Below are positions 33,895 through 42,274 of a stretch of DNA of 64,000 nt, piece by piece. Made by a program: the position numbers and the translations under genes. This DNA comes from Euzebyales bacterium (GTDB taxonomy: Bacteria; Actinomycetota; Nitriliruptoria; Euzebyales; JAHELV01), in contig DASUUK010000035.1 in NCBI GenBank assembly GCA_036374135.1, positions 61,972 through 125,971 of the forward strand. Reading direction: 5' to 3'. A model generated the notes under the pieces. It was not told the origin of the DNA. It was given only the letters and a program-made list of their open reading frames with translations, and ran no database searches. Each line of letters opens with the position of its first letter. Position 1 is the stretch's first letter.

Positions 33895-36249
33895 GTGCCG
33901 ATGCGGGTCATGCGGATCATGCCGACGGTGGCAGACTCGTTGCACATGAACGCGCCGCAGTCCCCGCGGACACGCGGTCTGCAGACGACTCCGCACACGC
34001 AGATCCCGGCCCGTCGCCGCGAGTGGACCCCTCCCCATGAGCCCGTCCGCGCCCGACGGCGTCGTCGCCGACGCTGGTACCGGAGACCGAGCTTCTGGCT
34101 GGGCATGTTGCTGACGGTGCTGCTGATCGCCGCGGTCGTCGCCGGTGCCGTCGTGTACGCGGTCGCGTCGGTGCCACTGCCCGGCGAGCTGGACACGGCA
34201 CCGACCGTCGTGCTCGACACGCGCGGTCGCAAGGTCGGCGAGCTGTACGAGGAGGCCGCGCGGTCCGACGTCGATCTGGATCGCATCCCCGACCACACGA
34301 AGCAGGCGGTGCTGGCCGCCGAGGACGCAGAGTTCTACGAGCACCCCGGTGTGAGCGTGCCGGGCATCGTGCGGGCGGCCGTCCGCAACGTGCGTTCCGG
34401 CGAACTGCGGCAGGGCGGCTCGACCATCAGCCAGCAGTACATCAAGAACGTCACCGGCGACACCGAACACACCGCGATGCGCAAGGCTCGCGAAGCCGTG
34501 CTGGCGATGAAGATGGAGCGGGAGGTGTCGAAGGACCAGATCCTCGAGTGGTACCTCAACACCATCTACTTCGGGCGTGGGGCGTACGGCATCCAGGCCG
34601 CGTCGCGGGCTTACTTCGGCAAGACCGTCGGCAAGCTGACCCCGGCCGAGTCGGCGCTGCTCGCGGGCCTGATCCCCGCGCCCTCGGCGTCGGATCCGGT
34701 CGAGCATCCCGAGCGCGCCGCCGAGCGCTACGCGTACGTGGTCGATCAGCTCTTGGCCCAGCAGTGGATCACGGAGGCTGAGGCCGCGCAGATGCGCGCC
34801 GAGCGGCCCGCAGTCACGCCCCGTGCCAAGCGCGTGTCGGGCAACGCGCCGTTCTTCATGGACATGGTCGAGCAGGAGCTCAGCGAGCGCCTGGGCGAAC
34901 AGGCCTACCGCGGACTGACGGTCACGACGACGCTCAACCTGCGCATGCAACGCGCCGCCGAGGAGGTCTACGACCGCCGCTTCGACCAGCTCGGCGGTGA
35001 GCTGCGCGCGCTCGCCGGCGACGACGTCAAGGTGCCGACCGGAGCGCTCGTGTCGCTCGACCCGTCCACCGGCGCCGTACGCGCGATCGTCGGCGGACGC
35101 AACCACGAACGCGACCAGTACAACCTGGCGGTCGGAGGACCGCAGCGCCTCGGGCGGCAGCCGGGGTCCACGTTCAAGCCGCTGGCGCTGGCGGCGTGGA
35201 TCGCCGACGGGCGGTCCCCGGAAAGCTGGTTCGACGCACCGTCGACGATCACCTTCGGTGCCGGGGAGTCCGGGGACCCCAACGGCTGGGAGGTCTCCAA
35301 CTACGGTGGCGCGGCGTACGGATCGATGACCCTGCGGGAAGCGACGTGGAGCTCCGTCAACACGGTGTACGCCCAGGTCGCCCTCGAGGTGGGTGCCGAC
35401 GCGATCGCGCGCCTCGGCGAGCGCGCCGGCATCGCGTCGGAGCTCGAACCCAACCCGTCGATCGTGCTGGGTGCCGAGGAGGTCACGCCACTCGACCTCG
35501 CGGCCGCGTACAACACCCTCGCCAGCGGTGGGGTCGCCAGGCGGCCGCGCACGATCACCCGTGTCGAGTCCGACGGCCAGGTGCTGTTCCAGCCCGACTC
35601 CGAGCCGCGCCGCGTGCTGCCGGAGGATGTCGCGTGGACGACGGTGGATGTCCTGCGGGGCGTGATCGACTCGGGCACCGGGGTCGCTGCCCAGATCGAT
35701 CGTCCGGCGGCCGGCAAGACCGGCACCACCCAGAACGCGGCGGATGCGTGGTTCGCCGGCTTCACACCGGATCTGACCACCGTCACCTGGATGGGCTACC
35801 GCAACTCCAACCAGCCGATCGCCGGCGCTCCCACGGGCGGCGGCTTCCCCGCCGAGCTGTGGGCCGAGTACATGCGGGAGGCGCTGCGGTTCACCGATCC
35901 GCACGATTTCCCGGAGCCGAGCGGCGACTTCGAGATCGTCGACGACGCGGCGCCCGAGCCCGAGGTTGAAGCCGAGCCCGAGCCCGCCGACGAGCCCGCC
36001 GACGAGCCCGCCGACGAGCCCGTCGAGGAGGCGCCGTCGGAGCCCGCGCCCGCTCCGGAACCTGAGCCGACGCAGGCGCCGGCGCCCGCTCCAGCGCCCG
36101 AGCCCGAGGAGCAGCCCGAGGTGCAGGAGCCCGTCGAGCAGGATCCACCCGCCGAGCCCGAGCCGGCCCCGGACGAGGGCGGCGACGGTCCCCCGCCCAA
36201 CGGTGGCGGTGGGCAGAACGGTGAGGACGACACGGCACCACAGAGCTGA
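33895..36249 (+). CDS. Bifunctional penicillin-binding protein 1A/1B type
   Basis: Class A PBP that polymerises and cross-links peptidoglycan. Cytoplasmic basic tail, membrane span at about 67-90, glycosyltransferase GT51 domain with the catalytic Glu143 in AAEDAEFYEHPGV and GGSTISQQYIKN, RKAREAVLAMKME and ILEWYLNTIYFGRGAYGI, then transpeptidase with SxxK at Ser425-Lys428 (GSTFKP), SVN at 487-489 and KTGTT at 608. No PASTA domain. The last 115 residues are a Pro/Glu/Ala-rich tail with short DEPA repeats. Start GTG at 33895 is uncertain; ATG at 33946 is possible. Equivalent position to ponA1. Confidence 0.94.
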   Translation: MPMRVMRIMPTVADSLHMNAPQSPRTRGLQTTPHTQIPARRREWTPPHEPVRARRRRRRRWYRRPSFWLGMLLTVLLIAAVVAGAVVYAVASVPLPGELDTAPTVVLDTRGRKVGELYEEAARSDVDLDRIPDHTKQAVLAAEDAEFYEHPGVSVPGIVRAAVRNVRSGELRQGGSTISQQYIKNVTGDTEHTAMRKAREAVLAMKMEREVSKDQILEWYLNTIYFGRGAYGIQAASRAYFGKTVGKLTPAESALLAGLIPAPSASDPVEHPERAAERYAYVVDQLLAQQWITEAEAAQMRAERPAVTPRAKRVSGNAPFFMDMVEQELSERLGEQAYRGLTVTTTLNLRMQRAAEEVYDRRFDQLGGELRALAGDDVKVPTGALVSLDPSTGAVRAIVGGRNHERDQYNLAVGGPQRLGRQPGSTFKPLALAAWIADGRSPESWFDAPSTITFGAGESGDPNGWEVSNYGGAAYGSMTLREATWSSVNTVYAQVALEVGADAIARLGERAGIASELEPNPSIVLGAEEVTPLDLAAAYNTLASGGVARRPRTITRVESDGQVLFQPDSEPRRVLPEDVAWTTVDVLRGVIDSGTGVAAQIDRPAAGKTGTTQNAADAWFAGFTPDLTTVTWMGYRNSNQPIAGAPTGGGFPAELWAEYMREALRFTDPHDFPEPSGDFEIVDDAAPEPEVEAEPEPADEPADEPADEPVEEAPSEPAPAPEPEPTQAPAPAPAPEPEEQPEVQEPVEQDPPAEPEPAPDEGGDGPPPNGGGGQNGEDDTAPQS

Positions 36250-36255
36250 CGCGGG

Positions 36256-36786
36256 TCAGACGACGAGGCCCTCCGTCTGCACCGTCGCACCTGACGCCGT
36301 GACGACGCTCAACTTGATCGGGCCGGCCGCCACGTCGTCGAACGAGAACCGACCGAGGGCGTCGGCGGTGGTTTCGTCGCGCCGTCCGCTGTGACGCAGC
36401 TCGACCGTCGCCTCCTGTGCCGGCACGAGCTGACCGATCACGATCCGCGTGCGCTCCGACACCACCTCGACCTCGATCTCGAGCCCCGGCGCGCGGAACG
36501 TCACCTGCCGCGGCGCCTCGGCCGCGCGGACGCCCGAGGGTTCGCTCGTCGCAGCCGAGTCGAAGACCAGCTCCGCCAGTTCGACGTCGACGTTGTGCCA
36601 GAGGTACGCATCCCGGGCCTGCGCAACGACGTGTCCAGGCGGCGCATCGACGGCGTCGAACACCTCGTGCAGGATGCCGATCAGCTCGTCGTCGTTCATG
36701 CCGCCATCGGACGACGACGTCGCGTCCAACCCATCCGGGTGCGGCGGTGGCACGCCCGTGCGGTCGGCGTCAGGGTGATCAGCCAC
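36256..36786 (-). CDS. Sigma-associated protein with carboxypeptidase-regulatory-like domain
   Basis: 176 residues. The middle part, VVAQARDAYLWHNVDVELAELVFDSA, is a helical stretch seen in proteins encoded with actinobacterial ECF-like sigma factors. The C-terminal 70 residues form beta strands (LEIEVEVVSERTRIVIGQL, ATVELRHSG, DALGRFSFDDVAAGPIKLSV) resembling the transthyretin-like carboxypeptidase regulatory domain. No membrane span or signal peptide. The gene overlaps the sigma factor stop by eight bases, so they are coupled; it may modulate that factor. The start may instead be the ATG for MNDDELIGIL (residue 30). Confidence 0.65.
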   Translation of the reverse strand: MADHPDADRTGVPPPHPDGLDATSSSDGGMNDDELIGILHEVFDAVDAPPGHVVAQARDAYLWHNVDVELAELVFDSAATSEPSGVRAAEAPRQVTFRAPGLEIEVEVVSERTRIVIGQLVPAQEATVELRHSGRRDETTADALGRFSFDDVAAGPIKLSVVTASGATVQTEGLVV

Positions 36787-37345
36787 GTCGTCGCGCTCCC
36801 GTCGTGCTCGGGTTGTCGATCAGCCGCCGCAGGTGGGACAGGCAGCGCGCCCTCGTCGGCCCGAGGCTGCCGACGGGACGCCCGATGATCTCCGAGATGG
36901 TCGCGTAGTCCAGTCGCGGCTCCGCGCACATCAGGCGCAGCAGCTGCCGACACCGGTCCGGAAGCTCCGCGAATGCGGCGTGGACCTGGCGTCGTAGCTC
37001 CGTGTCCAGCAGGAGCTCCTCCGGTGCCGGCGACGTCCGGTCCGGTGTCGTCTCAACCATCTCCGAGGGCTGTTGCCGACGCTGCCCCCGCAGCACTCGC
37101 AGCGCCTCCCGACGCGTCGTGGTCGCCAGCCATCCTGGCAGGCGTTGCGGATCACGTATGCGGTCGAGGTGCTCGACAAGACGCAGCCACACGGTCTGGC
37201 TGACGTCGGCGGCGGTCGCATCGTCGAAACCGAACGATCGGGCGACGGACCACACCAGGCGCGCGTGCCGCTCGACGAGAGCGTCCCACGCCTGTCGCTC
37301 GCCCTCAGCCGCGCGCAGCAGCAGCTGTCCGATGTCAGCATCCAT
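36779..37345 (-). CDS. ECF-like sigma-70 factor
   Basis: 188-residue sigma factor. Region 2: DALVERHARLVWSVARSFGFDDATAADVSQTVWLRLVEHL; DNA-melting residues LPGWLATTTRREALRVLR. Region 4: LPDRCRQLLRLMCAEPRLDYATISEIIGRPVGSLGPTRARCLSHLRRL. The short interval between regions 2 and 4 and the GPTRARC variant resemble the group paired with CHAT- or regulatory-domain proteins in actinobacteria. ATG at 37345 chosen because the upstream frame is Arg-rich and lacks family similarity. Confidence 0.85.
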   Translation of the reverse strand: MDADIGQLLLRAAEGERQAWDALVERHARLVWSVARSFGFDDATAADVSQTVWLRLVEHLDRIRDPQRLPGWLATTTRREALRVLRGQRRQQPSEMVETTPDRTSPAPEELLLDTELRRQVHAAFAELPDRCRQLLRLMCAEPRLDYATISEIIGRPVGSLGPTRARCLSHLRRLIDNPSTTGARRRG

Positions 37346-37497
37346 GGGGGCGGAGTCTACGCAGCGGCCGGCCGGTCGCCCGCGCGTTGCGCAGGCTGCG
37401 TCTGAGATTCGTGCGGAGATCATCGTGAAGATGAGGCACGTGGACCGGCGTGTGATACATCCGATCGCCGGAGGGGTCCGACCCGTGCACCATGTGG

Positions 37498-38859
37498 TCA
37501 GGCGGCGATGTACCGCTCCTGGCCGTCGACCTCGGAGCTGGGGACGTCCAGACCCCGGCGCCGCAGCCGCTTGCGGGAGTACCGCGCGATCCACAAGCCG
37601 AGCACGACGGGTACGACGATCACCGCGACCCGCGCGATCCAGGTGATCATCTCGATGGGGATGCCCAGCATCCGCGAGAGGATGTCGTTGGTCGCGGCGG
37701 CCGACAGGATGAGCAGACCGCTGAACACGCCGAGCATCACGCCGGCGCGCAGCGGGATCTCCAGCGGGTTCTGCAGCACGTGCCACTCGCCGGACAGGTC
37801 GTAGACGCGCTTCTCGAGAAACGGGTAGAGCGCGAGGAAGGTGAAGATCAGTCCGGGCAGCACGACACCGGCCACGAACGGGCCAGATATGACGATGCCG
37901 GGTGGGATCGTGAACTCGAGCGGTGGGAAGATCCGCAACGCGCCCTCGAGCCAGAACAGGAACCAGTCGGGCTGCGCGTTGTTGCCCACCTCGCCGGGGA
38001 TGTACGGGCCGAGCAGCGACACATCGCTCCAGGGGATCAGCACGGCGGCGGCGGCGAGCAGCCCGCCCGTCCACAGGAACAGCGTCGTGCTCTCGGCGAA
38101 CTGCAGCGGCCACAGCGGCTTGCCGAGCACGAGGTTGTGCCCGTCGACCCCGAGGCGCGGGAACTGGGTGTGCTTCTGTCGGTACACCATGAACAGGTGC
38201 AGGCCGACGGTCGCGATGATCGCCGCCGGCAGCACCATGACGTGCAGCACGAAGAAGCGCGGGATGACGTCGCCTGTCGGGAACGCCCCGCCGAAGATCC
38301 AGAACGCAACCCGGTCGCCGATCAGCGGCAGCGACAGCAGTTCGGTGTAGGCGATGCGGATGCCGGTCCCGGCCAGCGAGTCGTAGGGCAGCGAGTAGCC
38401 GGTGAACCCTGCGCCGAAGGCCAGCGTCAGCAGCCCGATGCCGACGAAGTAGTTGAGCTCGCGCGGCTTACGGAATGCGCCGGTCAGCATGATCCGCAGC
38501 ATGTGCAGCACGATCGTCGCGATGAACAGGTGTGACGCCCCGCGGTGCAGGCGGCGGAACAGCAGACCGCCGTTGACATCGCTGGACAGCCGCACGATCG
38601 ACTCGAAGGCGGCCGGCAACGACCGTCCCGCGAAGACCGGGTTGCTGCCCGTGTAGGTGATCATCTCGACGTTCGGGCGGTAGAAGAAGGTCAGGAAGAT
38701 ACCGGTCAGCACGAGGATGACCAGGGAGAACACCGCCACCTCACCGAGCAGGAACGACCAGTTGCTGGGGAACACCTTGTTGGCGGTCCTGCGGGCGTCC
38801 CTCCGTACGTGCAGGCGGGCGTCGAGCTCGTCGAGCAGCTTGCCGAACAGCGGCGTCAT
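37498..38859 (-). CDS. qcrB: Cytochrome bc1 complex cytochrome b subunit
   Basis: Quinol-oxidising cytochrome b of the actinobacterial bc1 (complex III) that feeds aa3 oxidase. Eight or nine membrane spans; heme b ligands lie in LHRGASHLFIATIVLHMLRI and FFVLHVMVLPAAIIATVGLHLFMVY. The Qo-site motif is PDWF in place of PEWY, a variant usual for actinobacteria. The 453-residue length lacks the long C-terminal extension of mycobacterial QcrB. AAGGG five bases before the ATG. Last gene of the qcrC-qcrA-qcrB operon. Confidence 0.96.
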   Translation of the reverse strand: MTPLFGKLLDELDARLHVRRDARRTANKVFPSNWSFLLGEVAVFSLVILVLTGIFLTFFYRPNVEMITYTGSNPVFAGRSLPAAFESIVRLSSDVNGGLLFRRLHRGASHLFIATIVLHMLRIMLTGAFRKPRELNYFVGIGLLTLAFGAGFTGYSLPYDSLAGTGIRIAYTELLSLPLIGDRVAFWIFGGAFPTGDVIPRFFVLHVMVLPAAIIATVGLHLFMVYRQKHTQFPRLGVDGHNLVLGKPLWPLQFAESTTLFLWTGGLLAAAAVLIPWSDVSLLGPYIPGEVGNNAQPDWFLFWLEGALRIFPPLEFTIPPGIVISGPFVAGVVLPGLIFTFLALYPFLEKRVYDLSGEWHVLQNPLEIPLRAGVMLGVFSGLLILSAAATNDILSRMLGIPIEMITWIARVAVIVVPVVLGLWIARYSRKRLRRRGLDVPSSEVDGQERYIAA

Positions 38860-38901
38860 CGCGTCCCTTCCCGGCGGTGGGCCTCCACGTTAGTTCGCGT
38901 C

Positions 38902-39768
38902 CTAACCGAAGGCGGGTCCGACCTGCTCCTCGAAGTCGCCGAGTGCGATCAGGAAGCCTTCCTCGTCGACACCGAGCGGCAGTTGCGGCAGCGCACGTGC
39001 CGTCGGCCCGAACGTCGGCACCGCGCCCCGTACCGCGTCGAACGTCGACTGGTGGCAGGGGCAGAACAACGCGTTGTCCTGCTCGCGGAACAGGCCGACG
39101 GGGCACCCGGCGTGCGTGCACACCTTCGAGTAGGCGATCAGCTCGTCGTTGACCACCCACTCCAGGTTCGTCGGCTCCCGGATGTGGCCGTCGCCGACCC
39201 GCACCAGGATGACCGCGGAGATCTCGTTGTTGACCGAGCCCTCAGGCCAGACGGTCGCCACACCACCCGTCGCGACGTTGTCGGCGCTGATCGGTTCCCC
39301 GTCGGTCGTCACGAGGCGCGTGCCGCGGCGCCAGTCCGTTCGCTTGAGCTCGTCGCCGGGCGCGGGCCCCAGCGACGGCACGGGCGCCAGCAGGCTCAGG
39401 CCGAACACACCGCCCGCACCGATGAGCGTGTTGCGCAACATGGACCGTCGCTCGAGTGGCGCGATCGCCGCGACCGATTCGTCGTCCTCCCCGTCGTCTG
39501 GGTGCCGCGGCTCGACCGCCTCGATGTCCGGGAAGAGGTCACTGAAGTAGCGCCGCGCGCCGAAGCCGAGCGCCAGCAGCCCGATGGCGAGCGCCGTGCC
39601 GTACACCGCGATGGAGGTCTGCAACGCCAGCCCCACCGCGAAGCCGATGCCCGCCAGCGCCGCGACGATCGCACTGCCGATGACCAGCGCGTCGTTGGCC
39701 TGGCTGGGCGGTGGGGTCTCCTCGCTGACGACCTGCAGATCCGGTCGACTGCGCTGCTCGTCGCTCAT
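38902..39768 (-). CDS. qcrA: Rieske iron-sulfur subunit of cytochrome bc1
   Basis: Carries the high-potential 2Fe-2S cluster. Ligand boxes: Cys217-His219 with Cys222 (CTHAGCPVG) and Cys236-His239 (CPCHQSTFD). Three N-terminal hydrophobic stretches (about 28-48, 50-72, 115-130) match the three-span actinobacterial QcrA topology. 288 residues. GAGG eight bases before the ATG; that ribosome site shares GACGTGTGCCT with the 36-bp repeats just upstream. Confidence 0.95.
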   Translation of the reverse strand: MSDEQRSRPDLQVVSEETPPPSQANDALVIGSAIVAALAGIGFAVGLALQTSIAVYGTALAIGLLALGFGARRYFSDLFPDIEAVEPRHPDDGEDDESVAAIAPLERRSMLRNTLIGAGGVFGLSLLAPVPSLGPAPGDELKRTDWRRGTRLVTTDGEPISADNVATGGVATVWPEGSVNNEISAVILVRVGDGHIREPTNLEWVVNDELIAYSKVCTHAGCPVGLFREQDNALFCPCHQSTFDAVRGAVPTFGPTARALPQLPLGVDEEGFLIALGDFEEQVGPAFG

Positions 39769-39822
39769 GACGTGTGCCTCGCATCGGCGGCCTGCGGGGC
39801 GGCGTGGCCACGGTGTTGAGCA

Positions 39823-39930
39823 CTTGAGGCACGGGACGTGTGCCTACCGCTGTCGCTGCTTGAGGCACGGGACGTGTGCCTACCGCTGTCGCTGCTTGAG
39901 GCACGGGACGTGTGCCTACCGCTGTCGCTG
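39823..39930 (-). repeat. Three perfect 36-bp tandem hairpin repeats between qcrC and qcrA
   Basis: Units at 39823-39858, 39859-39894 and 39895-39930 are identical. Each contains AGGCAC and GTGCCT arms around a seven-base loop, giving a six-bp stem in the transcript. They fill most of the 183-bp gap between the qcrC stop and the qcrA start. The 11-mer GACGTGTGCCT also occurs at 39769-39779, over the qcrA ribosome site. Confidence 0.93.
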
Positions 39931-39951
39931 CTCGAGATGTTCGGGTTCACG

Positions 39952-40833
39952 TCAGGATCGCTCCGTCCGGTCTGCGGTGCGCACGGCGGTCGGACGCGTG
40001 TCGTCGCTCTCGGTCTTGTCCGCGTCCGCGTCGGGATCCGGGAACCAGGTCGGCTTCGACGAGATCCAGAACAGCGACAGGATCATCGCGACCGCCAGCA
40101 GCGCGACGAAGCCCGATGCGAACACGGGGTTGAGTTCGACCAGGCCGAGCGGTGTGCCACTCTCGGAGGAGACCTCCTCGAGGAACGCACCGACGTCGGC
40201 GGCATCCTGGTCGCTGATGATGTCGTCACCGAACGCGGGCATCTGGAAGGGGCCGATCCTGATGGCCTCGACGATCGTCGTGGTGTCATAGGTGTTGACG
40301 GCCGGCGTCCAGGCACCGCCGCCCGCGACGCCGCCTGCGCCGGTCGAGCCGTGGCACGCCGCGCAGTTCTCTGCGTACACCGCCTGGCCGTTGGCGGGAT
40401 CGCCCTCGGGCAGGTCCGTGACCTCGGCGAGGTCGTTGGTCAGGTCGAACTCCTGGGTGACCCACGCCACGATCGCCGCCCTCTGCTCGTCGTCGAACGC
40501 GACGTTGCGGGGCTGGTTGTCGTACGGATCCGCCGCCGGGGGCATCCGGCCGGTCCGCAGGACCAGGTCGACGTAGGACGCGGCAACGCCCGACCCCGCG
40601 AGCGCCGGAGCCTGCCGGTCGGTGCCCGGCACCTGCGCGCCGCCGCCGTCCGACGCGTGACATTGCGCGCACGCCTGCGCGTACAGCTGGGCACCGAGCT
40701 CGACGTCGCCGATCTCGTCGTCCTGCGCGGCGACGTCGCCCGCGGACCACCACGACACGAGCAGGGCGCATCCCAACGCCACTGCGAGCCAGGCGATCAG
40801 TTTGACGACCGGGTGACCCGCACGCGCGCTCAT
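39952..40833 (-). CDS. qcrC: Di-heme cytochrome c subunit of cytochrome bc1
   Basis: Actinobacterial cytochrome cc that passes electrons directly from the Rieske protein to aa3 oxidase. Two CxxCH sites: Cys55-His59 (CAQCH) and Cys157-His161 (CAACH). An N-terminal signal-anchor (KLIAWLAVALGCALLVSWW) and a C-terminal membrane span (FASGFVALLAVAMILSLFWI) anchor it. I start at the ATG at 40833 (293 residues) with GAAGGA about ten bases upstream; the open frame before it is non-hydrophobic and unlike the family. Confidence 0.94.
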   Translation of the reverse strand: MSARAGHPVVKLIAWLAVALGCALLVSWWSAGDVAAQDDEIGDVELGAQLYAQACAQCHASDGGGAQVPGTDRQAPALAGSGVAASYVDLVLRTGRMPPAADPYDNQPRNVAFDDEQRAAIVAWVTQEFDLTNDLAEVTDLPEGDPANGQAVYAENCAACHGSTGAGGVAGGGAWTPAVNTYDTTTIVEAIRIGPFQMPAFGDDIISDQDAADVGAFLEEVSSESGTPLGLVELNPVFASGFVALLAVAMILSLFWISSKPTWFPDPDADADKTESDDTRPTAVRTADRTERS

Positions 40834-40978
40834 CGCCGTCTGTGTCCTTCGTCCGCCCGGCGGATCCTGTCTACCAGTGCGCCATGCGGCGCGCACGCGG
40901 CCAGGAGCGCCGACGCTATGTTTCGTCGTGCACCAGTCGTGACGATACATCCACGAGATCGACGATCAAGGGGTCGGC

Positions 40979-41488
40979 GTGAGCGAACAGGAACTGACCA
41001 TACGTGAGGCCCGCGACGACGAGCTGGACATCGTGGCGTCGCTGGTGGTCGACGCGTACAGCGAGTTCGCAGCCCGGATGGCGCCTGACGCCTGGTCATC
41101 GTTCGCGCAGGACATCGCAAACGTCCGCGGCCGGTCGATCGACGCGCAGGTGCTGGTGGCTCTGCGCGACGACCGCATCGTCGGCACCGTGACGCGGTAC
41201 CCCGACTGGCGGGGTGCGCAGCCGGACGCGTCCGCGGTCCGCGTCCTGGCGGTGCCGCCCGAGGAGCGCGGCACCGGCGTGGGCCGCGCGCTCATGGAGC
41301 GCTGCATCGCCGCGGCCCGCGACGAGGGCAAGGAGCGGGTCGTCCTCGCGGTCACGCAGGAGATGGAGGACGCGCGGGACCTGTACAGCAGGCTCGGCTT
41401 CCAACGTGACCCGGCGCTCGACCACGAGCCGGCTCCGGGCGTCCGGTCGACAGGTTACGCCCTGCGGCTGGACTCCTCGGACGGTTGA
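40979..41488 (+). CDS. GNAT-family N-acetyltransferase
   Basis: 169-residue acetyltransferase: IREARDDELDIVASLVVDAY opens the fold, and the acetyl-CoA loop is LAVPPEERGTGVGRALMERCIAAA, followed by LYSRLGFQRD. Start GTG with AAGGGG five bases upstream. Substrate unknown. Its 3' end overlaps the convergent alaX gene by 34 bases, which is unusual but leaves both family cores intact. Confidence 0.85.
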   Translation: MSEQELTIREARDDELDIVASLVVDAYSEFAARMAPDAWSSFAQDIANVRGRSIDAQVLVALRDDRIVGTVTRYPDWRGAQPDASAVRVLAVPPEERGTGVGRALMERCIAAARDEGKERVVLAVTQEMEDARDLYSRLGFQRDPALDHEPAPGVRSTGYALRLDSSDG

Positions 41489-42222
41489 TCCCGCACCGCG
41501 ATGCGGACGCGCTTGTTGGCGCGCCCCTTCGACTGGGTCCCGGTGACCTCCACCGCGCCGACCTCGGCGGTCGTCGCGACATGGGTGCCCCCGTCGGCCT
41601 GACGGTCCAGCCCCGCGATGTCGATGACGCGCAGGGGATCGATGCTCGCCGGGATCAGGTTCGCCTTCGTGCGGATCAGCGCCGGGTCGGTGTCGGCGTG
41701 CGCGCGGTCGACGAACTCGACCGCGATCGCGCGCGCACGGGCGATCTCGGCGTTGATTCGCTGCTCGAGGCGGCGCCCGAGCTCCGCCGACATCTCGGAC
41801 AACTCGAAGTCGAGCCGGCCGGTGCCCGGCTCCATGTTGCCGCCGGTGACCGCTACAGCGAAGTCCTGCCAGATGACGCCGCACAGGATGTGCAGCGCCG
41901 TGTGCGTCCGCATCAGCAGGTGGCGACGCTCCCAGTCGATGCGACCCTCGACACCCGTGCCGGGATCGGGTAGTGGCTGGTCGGGCGCGATCGCGTGCCA
42001 CACGCGCCCCGCGACCCGGCGCGTGCGCGCGACATCGCCGCTGCCGTCGTGCCACTGCAGCCGGCCCACGTCGTAGGGCTGTCCCCCACCGCCGGGGTAG
42101 AACGCGGTCCTGTTGAGCGCCACCAACTGCTGGTCGGCGTCGACGGCGTCCACGACCGCCTCGAACGTGTGCACGTAGGCGTCGGTCGCGAACAGTTCGT
42201 CGGTCGGCCCCGCTGCGCACAT
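41455..42222 (-). CDS. Alanyl-tRNA editing protein AlaX
   Basis: Free-standing deacylase that hydrolyses Ser- or Gly-mischarged tRNA-Ala. An N-terminal AlaRS-like domain (ALNRTAFYPGGGGQPYD, GRIDWERRHLLMRTHTALHIL) holds the zinc histidines His107 and His111. The second zinc box reads ADGGTHV with Asp210 in place of the usual cysteine and His214. 255 residues correspond to the longer AlaX type. The start codon is preceded at six bases by a -10-like TACGCT, so the transcript may be leaderless. Confidence 0.88.
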   Translation of the reverse strand: MCAAGPTDELFATDAYVHTFEAVVDAVDADQQLVALNRTAFYPGGGGQPYDVGRLQWHDGSGDVARTRRVAGRVWHAIAPDQPLPDPGTGVEGRIDWERRHLLMRTHTALHILCGVIWQDFAVAVTGGNMEPGTGRLDFELSEMSAELGRRLEQRINAEIARARAIAVEFVDRAHADTDPALIRTKANLIPASIDPLRVIDIAGLDRQADGGTHVATTAEVGAVEVTGTQSKGRANKRVRIAVRDQPSEESSRRA

Positions 42223-42228
42223 GACGGC

Positions 42229-42234
42229 AGCGTA
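42229..42234 (-). promoter_or_regulatory. -10 element for a leaderless alaX transcript
   Basis: TACGCT on the minus strand ends six bases before the ATG at 42222; no ribosome site is present. Confidence 0.45.
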
Positions 42235-42274
42235 GCGCGGAGCGGACCGCCGCGGCCCGGTCCGACGTCGGAGG

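Noticed and set aside
39823..39930. CRISPR array
   Set aside because: The 36-bp units are directly contiguous with no spacers and no cas genes are nearby.
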